The notes under the pieces are model-generated. The model saw only the letters and a program-made list of their open reading frames with translations, was not told the DNA's origin and did no database searches. Below, piece by piece: positions 57,713 to 64,000 of a stretch of DNA of 64,000 bases (its first letter is position 1; the number at the start of each line of letters is the position of its first letter). Origin of the DNA: Pseudomonadota bacterium (lineage in GTDB: Bacteria; Pseudomonadota; Gammaproteobacteria; Steroidobacterales; Steroidobacteraceae); assembly GCA_021808195.1 (NCBI GenBank), contig JAKBCE010000003.1, forward strand, positions 62,001 through 126,000, written 5' to 3'. Both the position numbers and the translations under genes were made by a program.

Positions 57713-59491
57713 ATGGCTACCGCTTCTCCCCTGCCGATGCCGCTGCCCGAGCTGAGCCCTGCCGTCACGGCATGGGTCGACTCGGTGCGCGCGCTGACGC
57801 AACCGGCCGAGGTGTACTGGTGCGAGGGCAGTGCGGCCGAGCGCGCGGCGCTCACCGCCGAGCTGGTGCGCGACGGGCAGCTGCTGCGGCTGGACCCGCA
57901 GGCCTTCCCCGACTGCCACCTGTACCGCTCGAACCCCGCCGACGTCGCCCGCGTCGAGCATCTGACCTATATCTGCACCCGCTCGAAAGAGGATGCGGGC
58001 CCGAACAACAACTGGATGGACCCGCAGGCCGCGCACGCCAAGATGCGCGAGCTGTTCCGCGGCTGCATGGCCGGGCGCACGCTGTACGTGATCCCCTATT
58101 GCATGGGCCCGGTCGGCTCGCCGCTGGCGCGCTGCGGGGTGGAGATCACCGACAGCAGCTACGTGGCGCTGAACATGATGATCATGACGCACACCGGACG
58201 GGCGGCACTCGAGCGCATCGCGCGCGAGGGGACCTTCGTGCGCGGGCTGCACTCGACCGGCGAGCTCGATCCGAACCGCCGTTTCATCATGCACTTCCCC
58301 GAGGAGCTCGCGATCGAGAGCTTCGGCTCCGGCTACGGCGGCAACGCGCTGCTCGGCAAGAAATGCCATGCGCTGCGCATCGCGAGCTGGCAGGCCCGCG
58401 ATGAGGGGTGGATGGCCGAGCACATGCTGATCGTCGGGCTGCGCAGCCCGCGTGGGCAGACCCACTACGTCGCGGCCGCCTTCCCCTCCGCCTGCGGCAA
58501 AACCAACCTCGCGATGCTGATCCCGCCCGAGACGATGCCCGGCTGGCAGGTGTGGACCGTGGGCGATGACATCGCCTGGCTGCACCCCGGTCCCGATGGG
58601 CGCCTGTGGGCCATCAACCCCGAGGCGGGCTACTTCGGCGTGGTGCCGGGCACCAACGCCCAGACGAACCGCAACGCCTACGAGATGATCCGCCGCGAGA
58701 CGCTGTTCACCAACGTCGCGCTCACGGCCGAGAACCAGCCCTGGTGGGAGGGACTGCCCGAGGGCCGACCGGCCACCGACTGGCAGGGCCGCCCCTATGA
58801 TCCGGCCCGCGGGCCCGCCGCGCACCCGAACTCGCGCTTCACGGTCTCGGCACGGCGCAATCCAGCCTGTTCACCGCACATCGACGATCCGCACGGCGTG
58901 CCGATCTCGGTCATCATCTTCGGCGGCCGACGCCGCGAGGTCGCCCCGCTCGTCTACGAGGCACGCGACTGGCGGCACGGGGTGCTGGTCGGCGCCTCGG
59001 TCGCCTCGGAAACCACTGCCGCGGCGGTCGGTCAGGTGGGCGTGGTGCGCCGCGACCCGATGGCGATGCAGCCGTTCTGCGGCTACAACTTCGGCGATTA
59101 CTGGCGGCACTGGCTGAGCGTCGGGGAGCGGCTGACGCGTGCGCCGCGGATCTTTCACGTCAACTGGTTCCGGCGCGATGCGCAGGGCAAATTCCTCTGG
59201 CCGGGCTTCGGGGAGAACCTGCGGGTGCTCGCCTGGATGCTCGATCGGTGCGCCGGGGAGGCGCACGCGACCGATGCCGGCATCGGTCTGCTGCCGCGCC
59301 CGCAGGACCTCAACACCCAGGGCCTCGCGATCGACCCGCAGACACTGCGCGCGCTGCTCGCGGTCGATGCCTCGCAATGGCAGCAGGAATTGGCCGAGAC
59401 GCGCGCCTACCTCGAGCAGTACGGGCAACGTCTGCCGGCGGAGCTGATCGGGGAACTGGAGAAAAGTGCCGCGGCGCTCGGCGCGCGCTAA
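57713..59491 (+). CDS. pckG: Phosphoenolpyruvate carboxykinase (GTP)
   Basis: Gluconeogenic enzyme turning oxaloacetate and GTP into phosphoenolpyruvate, CO2 and GDP. 592 residues, typical of the GTP class. P-loop ACGKTN at residues 260-265 within FPSACGKTNLAML; GDDIAWLHPGPDGRLWAINPEAGYFGVVPG holds the metal ligands and kinase-3 motif; FGGRRREVAPLVYEA and FCGYNFGDYW (nucleotide contact) are also typical. GAGG sits about 10 bases before the ATG. Its last four bases overlap the convergent cyclase gene. Confidence 0.97.
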   Translation: MATASPLPMPLPELSPAVTAWVDSVRALTQPAEVYWCEGSAAERAALTAELVRDGQLLRLDPQAFPDCHLYRSNPADVARVEHLTYICTRSKEDAGPNNNWMDPQAAHAKMRELFRGCMAGRTLYVIPYCMGPVGSPLARCGVEITDSSYVALNMMIMTHTGRAALERIAREGTFVRGLHSTGELDPNRRFIMHFPEELAIESFGSGYGGNALLGKKCHALRIASWQARDEGWMAEHMLIVGLRSPRGQTHYVAAAFPSACGKTNLAMLIPPETMPGWQVWTVGDDIAWLHPGPDGRLWAINPEAGYFGVVPGTNAQTNRNAYEMIRRETLFTNVALTAENQPWWEGLPEGRPATDWQGRPYDPARGPAAHPNSRFTVSARRNPACSPHIDDPHGVPISVIIFGGRRREVAPLVYEARDWRHGVLVGASVASETTAAAVGQVGVVRRDPMAMQPFCGYNFGDYWRHWLSVGERLTRAPRIFHVNWFRRDAQGKFLWPGFGENLRVLAWMLDRCAGEAHATDAGIGLLPRPQDLNTQGLAIDPQTLRALLAVDASQWQQELAETRAYLEQYGQRLPAELIGELEKSAAALGAR

Positions 59492-60405
59492 TCGCGCTCG
59501 CACACGAAGCGGATGGTCTGCGCCGATTCAGCCTCGGGGACGCGCCCGAGGCTGATCATCCCCCCGCCCTTCAGCTGCAGCGAATCGCGGCGCACGAACG
59601 ACTCCTCGCCGTTGCTATCGCGCACGAACGTGCCGTTGGTGCTGTGGTCGACGAGCGTGAACTTGTGGCGCGCGAACTCGATGCGCGCATGCAGGCGCGA
59701 GACGAGACTGCCCTTGATGACCAGATCGTTCTCATCGGCCCGGCCGATGGTGAGGATGGGACGCTGCTCGTCGATCAGCAGCTCCTGGTCGAGCCACCAC
59801 AGCCGCAGGCGCGTGCAGTGTCCACGGTCGGCCTGCGGGCCCATGGCGCGCACCATGCTGGTCACGTCATCGACCTGCCAGAGCACCTCGTAGAGCGGCA
59901 CTTCGTTGCGCTGGCCCTTGATCGGCGCGGTGTCGATCAGCCGGCAGGCCGAGCGCCACTGGGTGGTCAGGTGCGCCACCGTCGCCTCGGTAATGATGAT
60001 CTGTCCCGCCTTCGCCTGGCTGGTCATGCGGTTCGCCGTGTGCACGGTCGAGCCGAACACATCGTGACTCTCGAGCACCACCGGTCCGAAATGGCAGCCG
60101 ACCCGGATCGCCACCGGCTGCCCCTCGACGCGCAGCTGGGTGTGCGTGCCGATCTGCTTTTGCATCTGCGCCGCCGCGTTCAGCGCCTCGTCCGCACTCG
60201 GAAACGTCGCCATCACCTCATCGCCCATGGTCTTGATGACCGTGCCGTGCGACTGTTCGGTGGCCCCGCGCATCACCTCGATGCACAGCGCCACCATGTC
60301 ACGCGCGCGCTGATCGCCCATGCGCTCATAGAGACGGGTCGAACCGACCACGTCCGCGAACAAGACGGCCAGCTCCGCATCCTTACCGCTCGATGGGTCG
60401 CTCAA
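59488..60405 (-). CDS. Adenylate cyclase (class III) with C-terminal FHA domain
   Basis: 305 residues from TTG 60405 (GGAG 7 bases upstream); an earlier TTG at 60474 lacks a ribosome site. N-terminal class III cyclase: metal Asp18 (LFADVVGSTRLYERM) and Asp62 (TMGDEVMATF), substrate-selecting Lys58 and Asp115, and transition-state Asn125-Arg126 in STVHTANRM. The Lys/Asp pair indicates ATP as substrate. A forkhead-associated domain follows (about 210-295): IGRADENDLVI, SRLHARIEF and DHSTNGTFV, complete for binding phosphothreonine. No signal peptide or membrane helix, so it should be a cytosolic cAMP maker controlled by or docked to a phosphoprotein. Convergent with pckG. Confidence 0.92.
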   Translation of the reverse strand: MSDPSSGKDAELAVLFADVVGSTRLYERMGDQRARDMVALCIEVMRGATEQSHGTVIKTMGDEVMATFPSADEALNAAAQMQKQIGTHTQLRVEGQPVAIRVGCHFGPVVLESHDVFGSTVHTANRMTSQAKAGQIIITEATVAHLTTQWRSACRLIDTAPIKGQRNEVPLYEVLWQVDDVTSMVRAMGPQADRGHCTRLRLWWLDQELLIDEQRPILTIGRADENDLVIKGSLVSRLHARIEFARHKFTLVDHSTNGTFVRDSNGEESFVRRDSLQLKGGGMISLGRVPEAESAQTIRFVCERD

Positions 60406-60521
60406 CCGTGCTCTCCGGCTGTTGGATGGCTGCGCAGCTGTCGAGATCTCTATTAGACATAAGTCTGACGTCAAATTATACGCGAGCCGGGCCGGGGCGC
60501 CATCGCGTCAGTGCCCGGCTT

Positions 60522-61535
60522 TCATGCGGCCGCCCGCACGGTTGCGGCGACCTGGCGGATCAGACCGGCATCTGCCCCGGGGGCCCTGCTCCCCTCGCTC
60601 ATCAGCCGCCGGTAAGCGCGCGCGCCGGGTTCCCCGGCATACAGCCCGAGCATGTGCCGAGTGATGCTGCTCAGCGGGTGGCCCTCGGCGAGACGCGCCT
60701 CAGCGTAGCACGCCATGCGCTCGAGCAACGCCTCGTGCGTCGGCGCAGGGGACTGCGGATGCAGCGCCTGCTGCAGCTCGGCGAGCAGTCCCGGACGATG
60801 ATAAGCCTCCCGGCCGAGCATCACCCCATCGCACCAGTTGAGCGCATCGAGTGCCGACACGACCGTGCGAATACCGCCATTGAGCACGACCGGCAGATCG
60901 GCGAACACCTGCTTCAGACGCCGCACCACATCGTAGCGCAGCGGTGGGATCTCCCGGTTGTCCTTCGGGGACAATCCGCCGAGGACCGCTTTGCGCGCAT
61001 GCACGATCGCCACCCGGCAGCCGGCCTCACGCACGAGCGCCACAAACTGCGCGAGCGCCTCGAAATCGCGCTCGGTCACGCTGTCGAGCGCGCCGCCGAG
61101 TTCGCGCCGCGCTGCGCTCAGCACGCCGATGCGCATTTTCACGGTCACCGGCACTCGCACCGCGGCGCTCATCGCCGCCACGCACTCGGCCACGCGCTTC
61201 GGCTCGAGCATCAGACAGGCGCCGAACGCACCGCTCGCGACGCGCTCGCTCGGGCAACCGCAGTTGAGGTTGATTTCATCGTATCCGGCCTGCTCGCCGA
61301 TGCGCGCCGCGGCGGCAAGCGCATCGGGCTCGCTGCCACCGAGCTGCAGCGCCACCGGGTGCTCCGCCGGCTCGAACGCCAACAGCCGCGCCGCATCGCC
61401 GCGCAGGAGCGCTGCCGCGGTGATCATCTCGGTGTAGAGCAGCGTGTGCGCGGAGAACCCTCTCAGGAAGTATCGGCAGTGCCGATCAGTCCAGTCCATC
61501 ATCGGCGCCACGCTGACTTTTCTGTTCAATTCCAA
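60522..61535 (-). CDS. dusA: tRNA-dihydrouridine(20/20a) synthase DusA
   Basis: FMN enzyme reducing U20 and U20a in the tRNA D-loop. 337 residues if started at TTG 61535 (TTG 61529 or GTG 61514 are alternatives; none has a good ribosome site). Conserved start VSVAPMMDWTDRHCRYFLR, EMITAAALLRGD, catalytic Cys94 in NLNCGCPSERVASGAFGACLM, HARKAVLGGLSPKDNREIPPL and LNGGIRT. The DusA-specific PKDNREIPPLRY favours DusA over DusB and DusC. It is the last clear housekeeping gene before the accessory right end. Confidence 0.94.
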   Translation of the reverse strand: MELNRKVSVAPMMDWTDRHCRYFLRGFSAHTLLYTEMITAAALLRGDAARLLAFEPAEHPVALQLGGSEPDALAAAARIGEQAGYDEINLNCGCPSERVASGAFGACLMLEPKRVAECVAAMSAAVRVPVTVKMRIGVLSAARRELGGALDSVTERDFEALAQFVALVREAGCRVAIVHARKAVLGGLSPKDNREIPPLRYDVVRRLKQVFADLPVVLNGGIRTVVSALDALNWCDGVMLGREAYHRPGLLAELQQALHPQSPAPTHEALLERMACYAEARLAEGHPLSSITRHMLGLYAGEPGARAYRRLMSEGSRAPGADAGLIRQVAATVRAAA

Positions 61536-61673
61536 TTACTTAACCAGTTTTCTTCACAAACGTATTAGCGTATTCCTGCGGAATATCGGCGAATCTATCA
61601 GATTGACGCTCCCCGGATCGCAGCAGCGCCTGTCAGATAGAACATCTCGCATCCTTCCTGGTATGCTGGCCAG

Positions 61674-62009
61674 ATGGCGCGTCGCAAGCGTGAATCCCAG
61701 GACGAAATTGACCCTGCGCGCTCGAGCCGAGACGAGTTCTATCCCAAGGGCCGCAAAGGCGGCGTGGTGGTGAGAATCCAGACGGACTACTCGCGCGGTG
61801 GCCGCCTGTTCAGATATTCGCTTGCGCTCATCGACACCCGTAGGACGGGGCTCGACGGCGGCCGCGTTCTCGGTTACGACAACGCTCACGGACACCACCA
61901 CCGCCATTGTGACGGAAAGATCGAACCCATTGAGTTTGAATCCTATGAAAGCATCGAAAAGCGCTTCGAATCGGAAGTCCGCGAATACCTTGAAAGCCGG
62001 AAAGACTAA
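61674..62009 (+). CDS. DUF6516-family (TumE-like) probable toxin
   Basis: 111-residue basic protein in less GC-rich DNA. GGVVVRIQTDYSRGGRLFRYSLALID, then GYDNAHGHHHRHCDGK and a Glu-rich helix FESYESIEKRFESEVREYL, match what I recall of DUF6516/TumE-type proteins, which sit beside a small HTH protein as toxin-antitoxin pairs. The conserved NAHG-HH-H segment could be a nuclease active site, but no activity is proven. The next gene begins 4 bases after its stop and encodes the matching regulator type. Confidence 0.6.
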   Translation: MARRKRESQDEIDPARSSRDEFYPKGRKGGVVVRIQTDYSRGGRLFRYSLALIDTRRTGLDGGRVLGYDNAHGHHHRHCDGKIEPIEFESYESIEKRFESEVREYLESRKD

Positions 62010-62013
62010 GCCC

Positions 62014-62385
62014 GTGGTCAAGATTCGCATCGGTGTCGAGTCGATGGATCACTTTTTCTCCCGCATGCGCGGCAAGGCTCGACGGCTCGATCGCGGAAAC
62101 AGGCTGGAGTCCGGGATGACCGTATCGTTCGAGGATCCGGCCGACTTCCTGGAAGTGATTACGCCGGCCCGTGTCCGGATATTGAAGGAGATCAATGGAA
62201 GAGCAGTGGCGATCTTCGCGCTTGCCTCTGCACTATCCCGCGATCCTTCCGCTGTCAGACGCGACGTCGCACTGCTCGAGAGCAAACATCTCGTCCGGAC
62301 CCGTAAAGTGGCAAATCCAGGGCACGGAAGCAGAACGCTGGTCGAGAGAGTCGCCGGCGCGATCGAGCTATCGGCAACCGTTTAG
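62014..62385 (+). CDS. HVO_A0114-like HTH DNA-binding protein, probable antitoxin
   Basis: 123 residues from GTG 62014, directly after the toxin-like gene. An alternative ATG at 61945 would overlap the upstream gene by 65 bases and add a Lys/Ser-rich tail with no family match. The C-terminal two thirds form a winged helix-turn-helix: ITPARVRILKEINGRAVAIF, ALASALSRDPSAVRRDVALLESKHLV, then a wing. This is the type of small regulator usually paired with DUF6516 proteins. It probably represses its own two-gene operon. Confidence 0.6.
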   Translation: MVKIRIGVESMDHFFSRMRGKARRLDRGNRLESGMTVSFEDPADFLEVITPARVRILKEINGRAVAIFALASALSRDPSAVRRDVALLESKHLVRTRKVANPGHGSRTLVERVAGAIELSATV

Positions 62386-62395
62386 CGCTGGTGAC

Positions 62396-62590
62396 TCATG
62401 GTCTGGGGGCGGGAGGGCGGCCCATCGCCCTAACGATTTGCTGCTCAATGGCGCCGAATAGCGAATGTCCCTGCTCATCGACCATCTCGATCCGCACGGA
62501 ATCGCCAAAGCTCATGTAGGCGGTGACCGCCTGGCCCCCATCGAGGATCTCGATGCCGCGGCGCTCGGCAATGCCAGCCGAGCCCACAGT
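62396..62590 (-). pseudogene. Tail of a fumarylacetoacetate-hydrolase-family gene, fused to IS66
   Basis: The last 64 codons of the reading frame ending at 62396 do not belong to IS66. IAERRGIEILDGGQAVTAYM and FGDSVRIEMVDEQGHSLFGA match the C-terminal segment of FAH-family hydrolases. The catalytic core is missing, so this is only a 3' remnant of a deleted or interrupted gene, read in frame from the transposase. It ends with a short proline-rich tail and a stop. Confidence 0.6.
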
Positions 62591-63330
62591 AACGTTCCAG
62601 GGCAGCAGTGCTTCGAGCGCTTCGACGGTGTCGGCAGCCGGGAGCTGTTCGAACAGGTGGTTCAGGTACACGGAGGGATCGAGGCCATTGGCGCGCGCGG
62701 TGGCGAGGAGAGAGAACAGGTTCGCGCTCGCACGAGCACCGAACGGGTTGTGCGCGAAGAGCCACACCCGGCGCCCCTGGGAAAACGGTCGGATGATGTT
62801 CTTGACATAGTTGTTGTGTACCGGTACCTCTCCATGCTTCAGGTGCAACACCAACTTCTGCCACTGGGTGTGCGTATAGGAGAGCGCTTTGCCGAGCGCG
62901 CTCTGCGAGGGCGTTGCAGGAAGCAGATCCTCGACCCACTGGTGGAAGGCGGCAAAGATCTGTGCGGTCTTTTCCTGCCGACGCTTGAAGAGCTCAGCCG
63001 CGGACAAGGTATCCCCGGCCCGTTCGCGCGCCTCGCGTAGCTCGTTCAGTTCCCGCTCGATCTTGAACACCCGCCCCAGATAGTCCTCCACGGCCACGCG
63101 CTCGAGCGCGCGCCCCGAGGGAAACTCGGTCACCTTCAGTGCCTTGTGGGAATACGTGCCGGATAATGCTGCAGGCAGCCGAAACGTTCGATGCGAAGCT
63201 CCTCGCTCACGATGTCGTAGAGCTCGAGCCCATCGGTGAGCAGCTTGCCGCGAAACGGCCCATCCGAGCCGATCAGCAGCTCCTTGAGCGCCGATGCAAC
63301 GACGCGCGGGCTCGTTCTGGCGCCTTTACA
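62591..63330 (-). mobile_element. IS66-family transposase remnant, frameshifted and truncated
   Basis: The minus strand encodes the C-terminal half of an IS66 TnpC transposase in two frames. The upstream piece has GKLLTDGLELYDIVSEELRI and RFGCLQH, ending in a stop at 63136. The downstream piece (from about 63133) carries VAVEDYLGRVFKIEREL, then VPVHNNYVKNIIRPFSQGRR and VWLFAHNPFGARASANLFSL, and finally TARANGLDPSVYLNHLFEQL. A frameshift near 63135 separates them; the N-terminal half and tnpA/tnpB are absent, and no terminal inverted repeats were found. It is dead. Upstream of about 63330 the frame runs antisense through the FkbM gene. Confidence 0.75.
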
Positions 63331-63411
63331 TTGCCCTACAATGGCTGGAAAATACGGCCGCCTCCCCCGTTCTCCCTCCTCTGCGAACGGCTCCCAGCCC
63401 CCCGTCAGTCC

Positions 63412-64000
63412 ATGCGACCCGAGAAATCCATAGCCGTCGAATACCCGTGGCCGCGCCGAATACTTCAAACGGTGCGTTTTGGCTTTGCGAGGATCAGCCA
63501 TCCCAGCGGGCATATCGAGGCGCGTGCGCTGCCCTTCGGCCTGAAGTTTCGGGGCCCGTCCGCCGACTGCATCACTCGCCACATTTATCGGCTCGGCGCC
63601 CACGAACCCGACATCACTCGCTACATCATCGAGCACATCCACCTCGGCCCCGAAGACATTGCCATTGACGTCGGCGCCAACATAGGTTGGTACACGGTGC
63701 TGCTCAGTCGCTTAAGCGAGCCCGGCGCACGGGTCTTTGCCTTCGAGCCCGACCCGGAAACCTACCGCCTGTTGTGCGGGAACGTGCGCGCAAATTCGGT
63801 GACGGGCGTGACGGCGTTGAATTTGGCTCTGGGTGAGACATCCGGGACCGCTGTGCTGCACCGCTACAAGACCAGCAATAATGGCCGGCACACCCTCTCG
63901 GGCAGCGGCGACGGTGGCGGTGGCTCATGCCAAGTAAACGTCGAGACGCTCGATGCATTCTGCTCGGCGCACGGAATCGACAACCGACGCGTTCGGTTCC
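63412..64000 (+). CDS. FkbM-family SAM-dependent methyltransferase, N-terminal part (cut by window edge)
   Basis: First 196 codons of a methyltransferase; the end lies beyond base 64000. After a variable N-terminal 70 residues the SAM-binding core appears: DVGANIGWYTVLL at 86-98, FEPDPETYRLL at 111-121, and LNLALGETSGTAVLH, then VNVETLDAFCSAHGID, the usual FkbM order. Such enzymes O-methylate polyketides or surface sugars; the substrate is unknown here. I use ATG 63412; no ribosome site is clear, and a TTG at 63331 is also in frame. The 5' side abuts the IS66 remnant, so its promoter may have been altered. Confidence 0.85.
   Translation, partial: MRPEKSIAVEYPWPRRILQTVRFGFARISHPSGHIEARALPFGLKFRGPSADCITRHIYRLGAHEPDITRYIIEHIHLGPEDIAIDVGANIGWYTVLLSRLSEPGARVFAFEPDPETYRLLCGNVRANSVTGVTALNLALGETSGTAVLHRYKTSNNGRHTLSGSGDGGGGSCQVNVETLDAFCSAHGIDNRRVRF

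Noticed and set aside
63294..63668. A 124-codon plus-strand frame overlapping the FkbM start
   Set aside because: The frame one position off encodes the recognisable methyltransferase; this one has no conserved content.

Overview
The window is a dense, very GC-rich bacterial chromosome segment. Gene content and order point to a gammaproteobacterium, probably near the Xanthomonadales/Nevskiales/Steroidobacterales grade. The signs are the blocks pyrG-kdsA-eno-ftsB-ispD-ispF-truD-surE-pcm, rseP-bamA-skp-lpxD-fabZ-lpxA-lpxB-rnhB-dnaE-accA-tilS and rpsB-tsf-pyrH-frr-uppS-cdsA-dxr, plus an RpfE-type protein beside recJ and a GTP-type PEP carboxykinase. The lineage is an inference from synteny and base composition only. 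I see no rRNA, tRNA or CRISPR array.

1-32131 is almost entirely minus-strand housekeeping. Read in the direction of transcription it is: rpsB, tsf, pyrH, frr (translation and UMP kinase); uppS, cdsA, dxr, rseP (isoprenoid and phospholipid precursors, envelope stress); bamA, skp, lpxD, fabZ, lpxA, lpxB (outer-membrane assembly and lipid A); rnhB, dnaE, accA, tilS; pyrG, kdsA, eno, ftsB, ispD, ispF, truD; surE, pcm; then an RpfE-type gene and the start of recJ. Many neighbours overlap by 1-8 bases, suggesting coupled translation. Two small plus-strand genes (a DUF498 protein and an Smr-domain protein) interrupt the series.

32357-37897 on the plus strand carries map, glnD, dapC and dapD. From 37933 to 50161 lies a more accessory segment: two tandem pstB genes, a divergent outer-membrane barrel gene preceded by three phased PhoB half-sites, and a minus-strand module of response regulator, sensor kinase, RND permease, periplasmic adaptor and TolC-like protein. 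A CusR/CopR-like inverted repeat lies just upstream of the permease. dapE at 50305 lies beyond this segment, away from dapCD.

51407-60405 holds dsbB, phoU, phoR and phoB (with a candidate Pho box upstream of phoB), tsaB and yoaA on the minus strand, pckG on the plus strand, and an adenylate cyclase-FHA protein on the minus strand. The window therefore holds the phosphate-sensing side of the Pho system (PhoB/R/U and PstB) and a likely Pho-regulated outer-membrane protein, but not pstS, pstC or pstA.

60522-64000 is a housekeeping/accessory border. It has a DusA-type tRNA dihydrouridine synthase, a probable DUF6516/HTH toxin-antitoxin pair in less GC-rich DNA, a broken IS66 transposase fused in frame to the tail of a fumarylacetoacetate-hydrolase-family gene, and the start of an FkbM-type methyltransferase cut by the window end.
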